Source: JAHRVQ01 sp963976815 (lineage in GTDB: Bacteria; Pseudomonadota; Gammaproteobacteria; Pseudomonadales; Azotimanducaceae). From it: a stretch of 64,000 nucleotides of DNA. The translations under genes were made by a program, and so were the position numbers. The stretch spans positions 434,001 to 498,000 of the forward strand of contig CAXBLU010000003.1 of assembly GCA_963976815.1 (NCBI GenBank). Reading direction: 5' to 3'. Shown here one piece after another: positions 42,700-52,244 of this stretch. A model generated the notes under the pieces. The model saw nothing but the letters and a program-made list of their open reading frames with translations, made no database searches and was not told where the DNA came from. How positions within the stretch are numbered: the first letter of the stretch is position 1; every line of letters starts with the position of its first letter.

Positions 42700-44217
42700 T
42701 TAACCTTTTTTAGGCCGCATGTGGGGGAACAAAATGACATCACGAATCGATGTGCTATCGGTCAGCAACATGACTAAGCGATCAATCCCCATTCCCTCAC
42801 CCGCTGTTGGCGGTAAGCCATATTCCAGGGCAGTAATGTAATCCGCATCGTAGTGCATAGCCTCATCGTCACCCGCGTCTTTTGCATCGGCTTGATGGCG
42901 AAAGCGTTCGGCCTGATCTTCTGCATCATTCAACTCACTAAAGCCGTTGGCAATTTCACTGCCCATACAAAACAGCTCAAATCGGTCAGTCACATCGGGG
43001 TTGTCGTCATTACGTCGAGCCAGAGGAGAAACCTCCGTAGGGTGCTGAGTAATAAAAATCGGTTGCTCAATTTTATCCTCAACCGCCGCTTCAAAAATTT
43101 CCATGATCACTTTGCCGTGACCCCAACTATCCTGCACCTCAACACCAAATCGTTTCGCAATCGCTTTCGCCGCCGTTGCGTCAGATAGATCGTCTGCTTT
43201 GATCTCGGAGTTGAACGATACAATAGATTCCATCATGGTCATTCGCTGAAACGGCTGGCCAAAGTCAACTTCCGTATTTTTGTAAACAAATTTGGTATCC
43301 CCAAGAACCGCTTGAGTAATGTGACGCAGGAAATCCTCCGTCAAATTCATCAGATCCTGATAGTCCGCATAGGCCCAATAAAACTCCAGGGTCGTAAATT
43401 CTGGGCTATGACTGGTATCCACCCCTTCATTCCGAAAACACCGATTGATTTCAAACACGCGTTCAAAACCGCCAACAACCAGGCGCTTTAGATTCAGCTC
43501 CGGCGCAATCCGCAGGTACATATCGGTATCAAGGGCATTGTAAAATGTTGTGAATGGCGCGGCCGTGGCACCACCGGAAATACCCATCATCATGGGTGTT
43601 TCCACTTCCATAAAGTCACGGTCGAGAAAGTAACGTCGGATGCCGTCCACAATCTTGCCACGCTTCTTGAACACCTCGCGGCTCTCTTCATTAACAATAA
43701 GGTCAACATAGCGCTGGCGATATCTGGCCTCGGTATCGGTTAAACCCGCATGCTTCTCAGGTAGCGGCCGAAGGGACTTTGTTAGCATCTTGACGTCGGT
43801 AGCTTTAACCGACAACTCACCCTTATTGGTTTTCATGACCGTACCGGTGATGGCGACAATGTCACCGAGATCCCATTTATTGAAACCTTCATAAGCCTCA
43901 TCCCCGACATCGTCCTTGCGAATGTATGCCTGAATACGCCCACTCACATCCTGCAAGGTCACAAAACTCGCCTTACCCATGGCACGCCTTAACATTACGC
44001 GGCCGGATATACTTGTTTGCACAGCCTCGCTTTCAAGTTCTTCTTTACTCTTTCCGTCATGGGCAGTGGTTAATGCTGCCGCTAGATCCTGACGCCGGAA
44101 GTCATTAGGAAAGGCACTACCGGTATCTCGAAGCGCTGCCAATTTAGCGCGACGCAGGGCGATAATTTCGTGTTCTTCTGGCTCGTTTTGAGACTCGTTA
44201 TGTTCACTATCGGACAT
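42700..44217 (-). CDS. lysS: Lysyl-tRNA synthetase, class II
   Basis: Charges tRNA-Lys with lysine and ATP. The N-terminal OB anticodon-binding domain is at about 60-165 (VQTSISGRVMLRRAMGKASF), followed by the class II catalytic core with motif 2 FRNEGVDTSHSPEFTTLEFYWAY (spanning about 265-287) and motif 3 GEGMGIDRLVMLLT. The length is 505 residues. It starts three bases after prfB, the order prfB-lysS shared with E. coli. Confidence 0.98.
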   Translation of the reverse strand: MSDSEHNESQNEPEEHEIIALRRAKLAALRDTGSAFPNDFRRQDLAAALTTAHDGKSKEELESEAVQTSISGRVMLRRAMGKASFVTLQDVSGRIQAYIRKDDVGDEAYEGFNKWDLGDIVAITGTVMKTNKGELSVKATDVKMLTKSLRPLPEKHAGLTDTEARYRQRYVDLIVNEESREVFKKRGKIVDGIRRYFLDRDFMEVETPMMMGISGGATAAPFTTFYNALDTDMYLRIAPELNLKRLVVGGFERVFEINRCFRNEGVDTSHSPEFTTLEFYWAYADYQDLMNLTEDFLRHITQAVLGDTKFVYKNTEVDFGQPFQRMTMMESIVSFNSEIKADDLSDATAAKAIAKRFGVEVQDSWGHGKVIMEIFEAAVEDKIEQPIFITQHPTEVSPLARRNDDNPDVTDRFELFCMGSEIANGFSELNDAEDQAERFRHQADAKDAGDDEAMHYDADYITALEYGLPPTAGEGMGIDRLVMLLTDSTSIRDVILFPHMRPKKG

Positions 44218-44220
44218 GCG

Positions 44221-45316
44221 CTATAAACCTTGCTTCAAACTGGCTTCGATAAATTGGTCCAGACTGCCGTCTAACACTGCCTGGGTATTCGATGTTTCAA
44301 TATTGGTTCTTAAATCTTTAATACGGCCGGAGTCCAACACATAGGATCGGATCTGACTGCCCCAGCCAATATCGGATTTATTCTCTTCCACTACCTGGGA
44401 CTCGGCTTTGCGTTTCTGCTCTTCCATTTCATAGAGCTTGGCCTTCAATTGTTTCATGGCCTGATCGCGATTCTTGTGCTGGGAGCGTTGATTCTGACAC
44501 TGCACCACAATGCCTGAAGGTTCGTGGGTTAACCGGATCGCAGAGTCAGTTTTATTGACGTGCTGTCCGCCGGCACCACTGGCACGGTAGGTATCCACCC
44601 GTACAACATTCATATCAATTTCAATTTCGATATCGTCATCAAGTTCCGGTGAGATAAATATCGAGGCAAATGACGTGTGGCGTCGGCTGCCGGAATCGAA
44701 TGGAGATTTTCTAACAAGCCGGTGGACACCGGTTTCCGTCCGTAACCAACCATAGGCATATTCGCCCTCAAAGTGGATAGTAGCGCCCTTGATACCCGCC
44801 ACATCTCCATCGGTAATTTCCACAACTTCAGTTTTAAAGCCTTTCGCCTCACCCCAGCGTAAATACATCCGCATCAGCATTTCTGCCCAGTCCTGGGCCT
44901 CTGTGCCGCCTGAGCCGGACTGAATATCCAGATAAGCGCCATTGGGATCCATCTCGCCTGAAAACATTCGACGAAACTCTAATTTCGCCAACTGTTCATC
45001 GAGACTCTTAAGCTCTGACTCAACATCGGCCAGCAAACTCTCATCGTTTTCCTCAATAGCCATTTCAATTAAGGTGCTAGCGTCTTCAAGACCACTATCT
45101 AGTGAATCAATGGTTGCCACTACCTGTTCCAGGGAGGATCGCTCTCGGCCCAGTTTCTGGGCGGTTTCCGGGTCATCCCAGACTTTGGAGTCGGCGAGTT
45201 CTAACTCAACTTCAGTGAGGCGTTCTTTACGGGTGTCATAGTCAAAGATACCCCCTCAGAACGTCTGTGCGCTCCGCGAGATCTTTGATTTTGTTATTGA
45301 GGGCGTTCGTTTCCAC
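44221..45316 (-). CDS. prfB: Peptide chain release factor 2, with programmed +1 frameshift
   Basis: RF2 ends translation at UAA and UGA. The gene is in two frames: a 24-codon first part from GTG 45316 (beginning ETNALNNKIKDLAERTDVLRGYL) stops at an in-frame TGA at 45244-45242, and the remainder continues in the +1 frame with DYDTRKERLTE. Joined, it has 364 residues, the usual RF2 length. The codon-recognition segment KSPFDSG and the catalytic GGQ loop (SGAGGQHVNKTDSAIR) are intact. The first part aligns with E. coli RF2 from residue 1, which supports the GTG start. The frameshift is the known autoregulation by RF2 level. Confidence 0.96.
45241..45256 (-). promoter_or_regulatory. prfB programmed +1 frameshift site
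   Basis: On the minus strand: AGGGGG (45256-45251), then TAT, then CTT TGA C (45247-45241). This is the classic element: a Shine-Dalgarno-like stimulator three bases before the slippery CTT, a UGA stop and a following C. Low RF2 lets the ribosome slip onto GAC. Confidence 0.96.
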
Positions 45317-45373
45317 GAGACCAGCCGATGATAAAAATTGAGCGCGAATTGTAGCGGAAGGGATGGCGCTGGG

Positions 45374-46096
45374 CTACCGGGATTCTCGCCGGGTTTGGGT
45401 GGGTGACCGGTCATTTGTGATATTGAAGATATACGCCCGTCTCGGCCGATCAGAATGATTAGGTGGCGTAAAATGCGGTGTCCCCTCGTGGTGAACCGTG
45501 GCACCGCCGGCCTTCAGCGGCATAGGCGTGATACCAGCTTCAGTCACATGTTCTGCCAAATTCTCAATCGCGAGTAAACGAGACTGTTCTGTCGTGGAAC
45601 CGGACGAAACATAATGCGCCAGGGTTTTGTCACTGGTATTCGGGTGAAAGTGCATACAACCGTTTTTAATATCCGCATCATCGACCGCAACCCAGAACTG
45701 CAGGGTTCTTTTACCTATCTTTATACCCGCAGGCGTTACCGGCTCAACGGCGTAGGATGCGTCCTGATGCCAGGGTGTTTCATGGGGGTGGCCCGGGGGT
45801 TTGTAGATCAACATCGAGAAGGTCTTGATCGGCCGATCCCAACCGCACATCTCCCGGGCAATTTCAAACCCAGCCTCCAAGGCGGCGTTATCCGCAAAGA
45901 ACGGCAGAGAAAATTCCGGACCCATGATCTGCCGCGTCAAACCACCCAGCAAACGGTCATCGGACCTTGGGTCCTTTGCGCCATGGGTGAGCAAATAGTC
46001 GTAGCTTTTGCGTAGCTGGGCAAGACCCTCGGAATCGATAAATTGCTCGAAGGCGGCAAAGCCATTATCGGAAAATGATGTGATGCCAAACTGCAT
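45374..46096 (-). CDS. Phytanoyl-CoA dioxygenase (PhyH) family protein
   Basis: A Fe(II)/2-oxoglutarate-dependent oxygenase fold. The metal-binding HxD is in WHQDASYAV and the distal His with the 2OG-binding Arg is in VHHEGTPHFTPPNHSDRPRRAY. I start it at ATG 46096, with GGAAG nine bases upstream (240 residues); an ATG at 46120 has no such site. The substrate is unknown; PhyH proteins hydroxylate lipids, amino acids or osmolytes. It stands alone, just upstream of prfB on the same strand. Confidence 0.84.
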   Translation of the reverse strand: MQFGITSFSDNGFAAFEQFIDSEGLAQLRKSYDYLLTHGAKDPRSDDRLLGGLTRQIMGPEFSLPFFADNAALEAGFEIAREMCGWDRPIKTFSMLIYKPPGHPHETPWHQDASYAVEPVTPAGIKIGKRTLQFWVAVDDADIKNGCMHFHPNTSDKTLAHYVSSGSTTEQSRLLAIENLAEHVTEAGITPMPLKAGGATVHHEGTPHFTPPNHSDRPRRAYIFNITNDRSPTQTRRESR

Positions 46097-46301
46097 GTCT
46101 TTAACTTCCAAGTTGTGCATTGAAATAATACTAGCGGGTCTTTACTCGCCCCTTAAATATTCCGTCTGAATTTTTTGTAAACCGAGCAACCGCATGCTTA
46201 GCGGAAAAAAGCTCACGACACATAAGGTCAACCTTTACCGTACCATCGGGCATGCTGACATTAAACGACTTTTCACTGGCTTATAAGAATACCTTCTATT
46301 G

Positions 46302-46335
46302 GGATTTTCTGGCTATTAGGATTTTCTGGCTATTT
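46302..46335. repeat. 17-bp tandem duplication
   Basis: Units 46302-46318 and 46319-46335 match at 16 of 17 bases (GGATTTTCTGGCTATT core). Confidence 0.88.
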
Positions 46336-46394
46336 GAATTTCACCCAGCCGCACCTGGGAGGCCCCATAAGCTTTTAGTCAGCCTCCCCTACCG

Positions 46395-46428
46395 CTTGAA
46401 TGTTGCTTAAACTTGATTGTTGCTTAAA
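46395..46428. repeat. 17-bp tandem duplication
   Basis: Units 46395-46411 and 46412-46428 match at 16 of 17 bases (CTTGA[A/T]TGTTGCTTAAA). Confidence 0.88.
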
Positions 46429-46517
46429 AAAGCACCAATAAGCCTGCAACAGATAAAGGTATTGGGTATCCACCCCGTCTTCCGTTAGTCTAAGGTGATC
46501 TAAACGAGGGCATCATC

Positions 46518-46832
46518 TTGATCATCAGCAATATTGAAATCATTCCAGGCAAACGTATTCATAAGCATCTCGGCATGGTGCAGGGAAACACGGTTCGAGC
46601 AAAACACGTCGGCAAAGATCTGCTTGCGGGACTCAAGAATATTGTTGGGGGAGAACTCACGGCGTACACCGAACTATTAAATGAAGCACGAGAGGAAGCC
46701 ACTGACCGAATGATTCAGCAGGCCGAAGCGATCGGTGCAAATGCCGTCGTGAATGTTAGGTATTCAACTTCCTCCGTCGCCGCCGGAGCAGCGGAGCTAT
46801 TTGTGTACGGCACCGCGGTCGTTCTGGAGTAA
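46518..46832 (+). CDS. ybjQ: YbjQ-family protein
   Basis: A 104-residue protein of the YbjQ (UPF0145, putative heavy-metal-binding) family: IEIIPGKRIHKHLGMVQGNTVRA at the start and IGANAVVNVRYSTSS near the end are characteristic. These form pentameric rings in known structures; the physiological role is unclear. The start is TTG 46518 with GAGGG seven bases before it. It is the first gene of a three-gene group. Confidence 0.88.
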   Translation: MIISNIEIIPGKRIHKHLGMVQGNTVRAKHVGKDLLAGLKNIVGGELTAYTELLNEAREEATDRMIQQAEAIGANAVVNVRYSTSSVAAGAAELFVYGTAVVLE

Positions 46833-46837
46833 ACCCC

Positions 46838-47278
46838 ATGGATCTGATTATATTTTTAAGCCTGGTTGTGGTGGGCTATGTCGCCGGATCTATCGCAGAG
46901 AAACGTCATTTTGCGTCCATCCGAAAACGAGAAGCAGAACTCAAAAACGTCCTGACCTTTAGTGCCAGAATGCCGCCACCGAGAGATATGAATCGGGACT
47001 CGGTTTTTGTCCAGGGGAACGTCGTCATCTCCGTAGACTATTTCAAACGATTGTCCGCCGGGCTTCGATCGCTGCTTGGGGGAAGAGTCGGTGCCTACGA
47101 GAGTCTGGTTGACCGGGCGCGTCGCGAAGCCGTATTGCGCATGAAACAAAGCGCACAGGATCAAGGCGCCACCCATATTTTTAACGTCAAGCTCGAAACC
47201 TCTTCAATTGCAAAAGGCAATCGCGGTCAAATTGGCTCCGTTGAAATATTCGCCTACGGCACCGGGTTAATCCCCTAA
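46838..47278 (+). CDS. Membrane-anchored YbjQ-family paralogue
   Basis: A 146-residue protein with an N-terminal membrane segment (LIIFLSLVVVGYVAGSI) and a YbjQ-like domain from about residue 55 (VFVQGNVVISVDYFKRLSAG, then ATHIFNVKLETSS and FAYGTGLIP). It begins five bases after the first ybjQ. The pair looks like a duplication in which one copy gained a membrane anchor, perhaps to place the ring at the inner membrane beside the protease that follows. Confidence 0.84.
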   Translation: MDLIIFLSLVVVGYVAGSIAEKRHFASIRKREAELKNVLTFSARMPPPRDMNRDSVFVQGNVVISVDYFKRLSAGLRSLLGGRVGAYESLVDRARREAVLRMKQSAQDQGATHIFNVKLETSSIAKGNRGQIGSVEIFAYGTGLIP

Positions 47279-47287
47279 GAGGCGCCA

Positions 47288-48163
47288 TTGGAATACGAAA
47301 ATCCCCAGGTCCCCGATGAAGTCAATTTACCCAAGTCCCACCCGCTTGCGGATTTCAGTTGGATGTTGCTTGCTGTGGGTGGCGCAACCGTTGGGGTAAT
47401 ACTGATACTCGCACTTCTGGCTGATTCCCTTGTCGGGTACATCCCATTCAAGTTGGAACAACGGCTAGCCACGACATTCGGACTGCTTGAGGATCATATT
47501 CCAGAACATCACGGGGCTGGCACAGGTACCCCGGCAAACGCCGGCGACAATGCGAATCAAGAGATTCAGATATATTTGCAGTCGCTCGCTGACACTCTAA
47601 TCAAGCAGGACCCCTTACCCGAGGGCATGAGCATCACGGTGCATTACCGTGACGACGGAATCGTCAACGCGTTTACCACCCTGGGTGGCCACATCATCAT
47701 TCACCGGGGATTGGTCACCAGGCTTGAAAGTGAAAACGCACTCGCGATGGTCATGGCCCACGAGATTGAGCATATCCGAGGGCGGCATCCAATACGCGCA
47801 ACGGGAAGAGGGCTTATCATTACCCTCGCATTGTTCAGTATCACGGGCTATTCAGATAGTAGCGTCCTCGATAGCCTGGTGAACTACATAGGATTTTTCT
47901 CAACGTTATCCTTTAGTCGAGAGCATGAACTACAAGCTGATAAAGCCGCCCTGCAATTGCTACAACATCACTATGGTCATGTGCTGGGTGCGGATCAATT
48001 ATTTGAAGTGCTCAAGGCTGAAGGCGACTCGGAAGCGTTTAATACGTTCCTCAGCACCCACCCACTCCATGACGTTCGGATTGACGCGATAAAACACTTC
48101 AATGGCAGCGATGGCACAAGCAGAGAACTCGTGCCGTTACCCCGCGCACTAGGTACACACTAA
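47288..48163 (+). CDS. M48-family metalloprotease, membrane anchored
   Basis: A 291-residue protein with one N-terminal membrane segment (about 21-42) and an M48 peptidase domain. The zinc motif is HEIEH in AMVMAHEIEHIRGRHP, and the third ligand is the Glu of SFSREHELQADKAAL. It is a relative of HtpX/LoiP/YcaL. The start is TTG 47288 with AGAGG six bases upstream. It is read with the two YbjQ proteins, which may act as its partners or substrates (inference). Confidence 0.88.
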   Translation: MEYENPQVPDEVNLPKSHPLADFSWMLLAVGGATVGVILILALLADSLVGYIPFKLEQRLATTFGLLEDHIPEHHGAGTGTPANAGDNANQEIQIYLQSLADTLIKQDPLPEGMSITVHYRDDGIVNAFTTLGGHIIIHRGLVTRLESENALAMVMAHEIEHIRGRHPIRATGRGLIITLALFSITGYSDSSVLDSLVNYIGFFSTLSFSREHELQADKAALQLLQHHYGHVLGADQLFEVLKAEGDSEAFNTFLSTHPLHDVRIDAIKHFNGSDGTSRELVPLPRALGTH

Positions 48164-48195
48164 AATCATGGCTGAAGCCAATGCGGATATCCTGG

Positions 48196-48873
48196 TCAGG
48201 TATCGGACCAGCGCCGTAGCAAGTTGTGATACACACCGGTTTGCGCAACAATTGCCTCATGGTCGCCAAACTCACGACGTAGACGGTTGATCGCCATATC
48301 CAGGTCAAACAATAACGTTCGCTGACCGTCATCCCGCACCAGACTTTGAATCCAAAAAAATGAACAGATTCGGCTACCGGCGGTGATAGGACTCACCCGA
48401 TGCAAACTGGTTGAGGGATAAAGAATCAGGCTACCGGCCGGTAGTTTCACCCTATGGGCACCAAAGGTGTCGTCGATAAGTAGTTCTCCCCCCTCGTACT
48501 CCCCGGGCTCGGAAAGGAACAGGGTGGCGGAAAGGTCGGTTCGAATTTGACCTCCCATGGGTAGTCTACGTATCGCATTATCGACATGACTATCAAATCG
48601 GTCTTCATTGTCATAGCGATTAAACAAGGGAGGGAAGACGCTTTGGGGCAATGCCGCGGACATAAAAATAGGCACATTTTGCAATGCCTGCAGCACTTTT
48701 TTACCCTGCTCAACGGCCGCCGCTGAGTTTTCTGGTAATTGCCTGTTGTGCTTGGCACCAGCGGACTGGTGCCCTGCCGTCACTTTGCCATCAACCCAGG
48801 CGTCCGCCAGCAAGGCCGCCTTCATTTCAGCGGCCTGCTCTTTGGTTAAGACTTCTGGGATTTCTAGTAACAT
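48196..48873 (-). CDS. PKHD-type Fe(II)/2-oxoglutarate hydroxylase (YbiX/PiuC family)
   Basis: A 225-residue oxygenase, the same length as E. coli YbiX. Iron ligands are in the HVD of DSHVDNAIRR and the His of TSLHRVSPI, with the 2OG-binding Arg in ITAGSRICSFFWIQS. The start is ATG 48873, four bases after the TonB receptor stop. This pairing with a siderophore receptor matches the Pseudomonas piuA-piuC genes and E. coli fiu-ybiX. It may modify or release iron from siderophores; the activity is not proven. Confidence 0.9.
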   Translation of the reverse strand: MLLEIPEVLTKEQAAEMKAALLADAWVDGKVTAGHQSAGAKHNRQLPENSAAAVEQGKKVLQALQNVPIFMSAALPQSVFPPLFNRYDNEDRFDSHVDNAIRRLPMGGQIRTDLSATLFLSEPGEYEGGELLIDDTFGAHRVKLPAGSLILYPSTSLHRVSPITAGSRICSFFWIQSLVRDDGQRTLLFDLDMAINRLRREFGDHEAIVAQTGVYHNLLRRWSDT

Positions 48874-48877
48874 CGGC

Positions 48878-51016
48878 TTAGAAAAAGAACGATGAACTAA
48901 GCATCGCAACCCGACCCATCCCCGGGATAAAGTGTCCACCACCGACAAAGTCGATGTACTCTTCATCCGTCAGATTTTGCACGTTTAAGCGAAAACTGAT
49001 CCGCTCATTGAAGCGGTAATTCGCTGAAACCTCACCTACCCAATAGGAATCAGCGGTTCGCAGGTTAGAAGTACCGTTGTACCGATCATCAACGAACTGC
49101 GCACCTAAGCCCATGTCAAATTTTTCGGTGAAGTTATAAGTACTCCACAAATTAAACGAATTTCGCGGCGAATTACCCAATTCTTGGCCCACCTCTGCTG
49201 CATTTAGGCTCTTGGTTATTTCAGTATCAAGGTAGGTGTAACCAGCAAAGATGCCAAGTTTCTCTGTGACTTGACCGGCGACACCCAATTCCACTCCCTG
49301 AACCTCTTGCTCACCATCCAAAATCAAAACATCATTCGGATCGTTGGGGTCCTCAGTACGGGCATTGGTCTTCTCCGTACGGAAAATAGCGCCACTTAAA
49401 AACACCTTGCCATCTAACACTTGCCACTTGGCACCTAGCTCAATTGTCTCGTTCTCTTCTGGATCGAGGTCAGCGATACCGGGCTGACGAGAACTGGTCG
49501 AAATCGACAACGCCTCCGCGGTTGGGTTAAAGGAGGTGCCATAGCCGAAATAAATACTCGCAGATTCAACTGGTTTGTACACCACTCCTGCACGATAACT
49601 AAGCATCTTATCGTCGCGTTCTAATAGGGTTCCGCCATCGGGGACAAATTCTAAATCAAATCGGTCCCAACGTAGACCGGCGTTTATCTGCCACTTGTCA
49701 TTGAGTGCGACGGAGTCGGATATATACAGGGCAAAACTGTTCGAATCGGACTTGCTCGCTGTACCGGTACGTTGATAATTTTCAAGGTAAGCGTCGTTCG
49801 GATTCGGGTTATACAGGTCGGTGTTGGGTGAATCAACACCGGTCAGTGCCTGGGTGTAGCGCTTCTCACTTTCAACCGCGATATCCATTCCGACCAGTAG
49901 TTTGTGCTCCCAGGTATTGCCGAACTCAATGACAACATCGGTCTGATTAGCAAGAATCTTGTCTTCCTGGTCGCGATATTTTTCGTCGCTGCGGCGGATG
50001 TCAGTGCTCGTGTTACTGAAAAAACGCGGCGCTGTAATCATAGAGTCACGATCGGTAATACCGTAACGAGCCGTGTTAGTGAGGGTAATATTATCACTCA
50101 GGTTGTGATCGACCTTAAGGGTCACCAGCGAAGTAGAGACCTCTTCAAAATCACGATCGAGCAGACCGTACCAGTTCTCAAAATCAACCGGTGCAGGCTC
50201 ATCCGCTAGCGCTGCCAGGGGTACATTGTCTGTCGGCACCCACGGAATTCCATAGTCGGGCAGGTTGTCCTGCTCTAAATGAAACAGGCTAACAGTCACT
50301 TGAGTGTCCGTATCAATGCCGAACGCCAGGGAGGGAGCAACACCCCATCGAGAATTGTCGACTTCATCTCTGCCGGCAACATCCTGATCGTGATACAAAA
50401 GATTCAGACGAAACGCAGCATTGTCCAAGCTATCCAGAGCGTGATTGACATCCAAAGTGGCGCGGGAGGAAGAATCGGAACCTAGCGCTAGATTAGTGTC
50501 TAGACTGTCCTCAAGGGTTGGGCTCTTGCTCACCAGGTTGATAGAGCCGCCGGTAGAGCCTCGACCGGAGTAGTCGGAGGAAGGTCCCTTAACAACCTCC
50601 ACCTGTTCAAGATTGAATGGATCACGGGTATAACCACCAAAGTCACGGACATTATCAACAAAGATATCGGTACGGGCGCTGTAGCCGCGAATGGACAACT
50701 GATCACCGGCTGGAGCACCGCCCTCGCCCGCCTGCATGCTGATACCAGAAACATTACGCAGTACGTCTCTTAAGGATGTTGCCGCTCTTTGTTCGATCAA
50801 AGACTTCGGAATGATATTCACGGTTTGCGCGGTATCCAACAATGAGCGTGTAAACTTTGAAGAGCTCGCGCTCTCCGTTGGCTGAACGCCGGTGACCTGA
50901 ACAGTTTCAATGCCGGTATCACTATCGTTTGCCTGCACGGGCATTGCCGCCAGTGTGACAATGCTTGCCGTTACGGCTAGCGCCAGAGGGGTTTTCTTAA
51001 ATATTGGACGATCCAT
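48878..51016 (-). CDS. TonB-dependent catecholate siderophore receptor (PiuA/Fiu type)
   Basis: An outer-membrane iron-siderophore receptor. From ATG 51016 (AGGAG five bases upstream) it has a signal peptide (LALAVTASIVTLAAMPVQA), a plug domain with the TonB-box-like ETVQVTG, the plug motif VEVVKGPSSDYSGRGSTGG, and a beta barrel ending in the outer-membrane signature Phe (SSFFF). It has 712 residues. It lies 22 bases downstream of the PepSY gene and is followed by the hydroxylase. The likely ligand is a catecholate siderophore, by analogy with piuA/fiu. Confidence 0.92.
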   Translation of the reverse strand: MDRPIFKKTPLALAVTASIVTLAAMPVQANDSDTGIETVQVTGVQPTESASSSKFTRSLLDTAQTVNIIPKSLIEQRAATSLRDVLRNVSGISMQAGEGGAPAGDQLSIRGYSARTDIFVDNVRDFGGYTRDPFNLEQVEVVKGPSSDYSGRGSTGGSINLVSKSPTLEDSLDTNLALGSDSSSRATLDVNHALDSLDNAAFRLNLLYHDQDVAGRDEVDNSRWGVAPSLAFGIDTDTQVTVSLFHLEQDNLPDYGIPWVPTDNVPLAALADEPAPVDFENWYGLLDRDFEEVSTSLVTLKVDHNLSDNITLTNTARYGITDRDSMITAPRFFSNTSTDIRRSDEKYRDQEDKILANQTDVVIEFGNTWEHKLLVGMDIAVESEKRYTQALTGVDSPNTDLYNPNPNDAYLENYQRTGTASKSDSNSFALYISDSVALNDKWQINAGLRWDRFDLEFVPDGGTLLERDDKMLSYRAGVVYKPVESASIYFGYGTSFNPTAEALSISTSSRQPGIADLDPEENETIELGAKWQVLDGKVFLSGAIFRTEKTNARTEDPNDPNDVLILDGEQEVQGVELGVAGQVTEKLGIFAGYTYLDTEITKSLNAAEVGQELGNSPRNSFNLWSTYNFTEKFDMGLGAQFVDDRYNGTSNLRTADSYWVGEVSANYRFNERISFRLNVQNLTDEEYIDFVGGGHFIPGMGRVAMLSSSFFF

Positions 51017-51038
51017 GATTACTCCTGATGTTGTTGAT

Positions 51039-52208
51039 TTATTCACCGGCCAGCCGTACGGCAAAACCACGTTGTTTATTGAGATATCTTCTAAGCCTGC
51101 GCAGGGACATTGATATACCGGTCCAAATCATCAAAACCGCCGCCAGACAGGCAAAACCGGCAATGGTTTGGCCGATAAGCCCAAGCGCTTCTCCGGTGTG
51201 TAAATACCGAATCCAGGAGCGCAATTGGCGGCCTTTGGACTGGCTTGTAAACGGCGAGTAAGACGCCAGCTCACCGTTCGCGGTGTTGATACTTAGAACG
51301 TGTCGCTTTTGAGGTTCCCCTCCGTTCCCTTGATCAAAACTAAATTCCATTTCTGTCGCATCAAACTTACCCAGGGTCACAGAGACAGTGTTCCAACCAC
51401 CCGGATGCCGCGCCTCAAATACGTCGATCGCGTGCTGGGTAAGGGTCTCGATCGGCAAACCGCTGCGAGGTTCCTCTGCATTCGATGCGCCCCCTGACTG
51501 ACCAGGTCTGCGCCCTCGTTGTGGCGCTTCTTCACCGACTAACTGATAAACCAGGTTATTACTCCAGGAATAACCAAAGACGGTTCCTGTGGTAACAATA
51601 ATAATGAGGGGTATAGCAGCCCATATCCCGTAGACATGGTGCCAATTAAAGTCTCGAGCCGGCACCGTTTTTGCGCCACTGAACCAAACCCGACTGCGGA
51701 ATCCCATCAGGGAAAACACCTTCGGCAACCACAGATATAAACCGCTCACGATGATAAATAGGAATAACAGGTTACTGGCACCAGTGACCGCCTTACCTAA
51801 CTCCCGGCTGTCACCGCTTAAGTTAAACCAGCGATGGATGCGTGTGACTACAGAAAAAAATTCGTGCAGGCCAAGATTGCCTGGAGGGATTTCTTCACTG
51901 GTATAGGGGTTCACGTAGACGCTGTTGTTTCGACCCTGGCTGAGCACGATTGGCGCATTAAGCGATTCAGAAAGTACAATCGTCGTGGGTCGAAAATCCG
52001 TCGTCTGAATGTTGTTGAGAATGCTATCGATAGATAGTCGCGGCTGATCCGCGCTGGCAGGTGCTCGGAAGTAATGATGTTGATCAGCCAGATCCGTGAT
52101 TTGGCGTTCGTAAGTGAGCACCAAACCGGTAATTGACAGGACCAGGACAACAAAGCCCACCGCAACAGCGGAAATCAAGTGAGTCCAGAATATTGTTTTT
52201 CGAATCAT
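51039..52208 (-). CDS. PepSY-associated transmembrane protein (PiuB type)
   Basis: A 389-residue inner-membrane protein with segments at about 9-32, 142-164, 192-213 and 351-371. Conserved histidines (HEFFSVVTRIHRW, WHHVYGIWAAIPL, RYLHTGEALG) are typical of PepSY_TM proteins, which are thought to bind haem and reduce ferric siderophores. It is the first gene of the iron operon, 37 bases downstream of a Fur-like palindrome. Confidence 0.9.
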   Translation of the reverse strand: MIRKTIFWTHLISAVAVGFVVLVLSITGLVLTYERQITDLADQHHYFRAPASADQPRLSIDSILNNIQTTDFRPTTIVLSESLNAPIVLSQGRNNSVYVNPYTSEEIPPGNLGLHEFFSVVTRIHRWFNLSGDSRELGKAVTGASNLLFLFIIVSGLYLWLPKVFSLMGFRSRVWFSGAKTVPARDFNWHHVYGIWAAIPLIIIVTTGTVFGYSWSNNLVYQLVGEEAPQRGRRPGQSGGASNAEEPRSGLPIETLTQHAIDVFEARHPGGWNTVSVTLGKFDATEMEFSFDQGNGGEPQKRHVLSINTANGELASYSPFTSQSKGRQLRSWIRYLHTGEALGLIGQTIAGFACLAAVLMIWTGISMSLRRLRRYLNKQRGFAVRLAGE

Positions 52209-52244
52209 GTACAGAGCTAGCCCTATTCGGCTTCTTTTCCCAAC

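Larger units (their letters stand above)
46097..46517. other. 421-bp spacer with two separate 17-bp doublets
   Basis: No gene is visible. Unit GGATTTTCTGGCTATTW is doubled at 46302-46335, and unit CTTGAWTGTTGCTTAAA at 46395-46428, each with one mismatch. No clear promoter was found for the ybjQ genes, although they begin 89 bases after the second doublet. Confidence 0.6.

Noticed and set aside
45256..45504. Minus-strand 82-residue frame covering the prfB start
   Set aside because: It is out of frame with both parts of RF2 and partly overlaps the PhyH gene; the true 5' end of prfB is the GTG at 45316.
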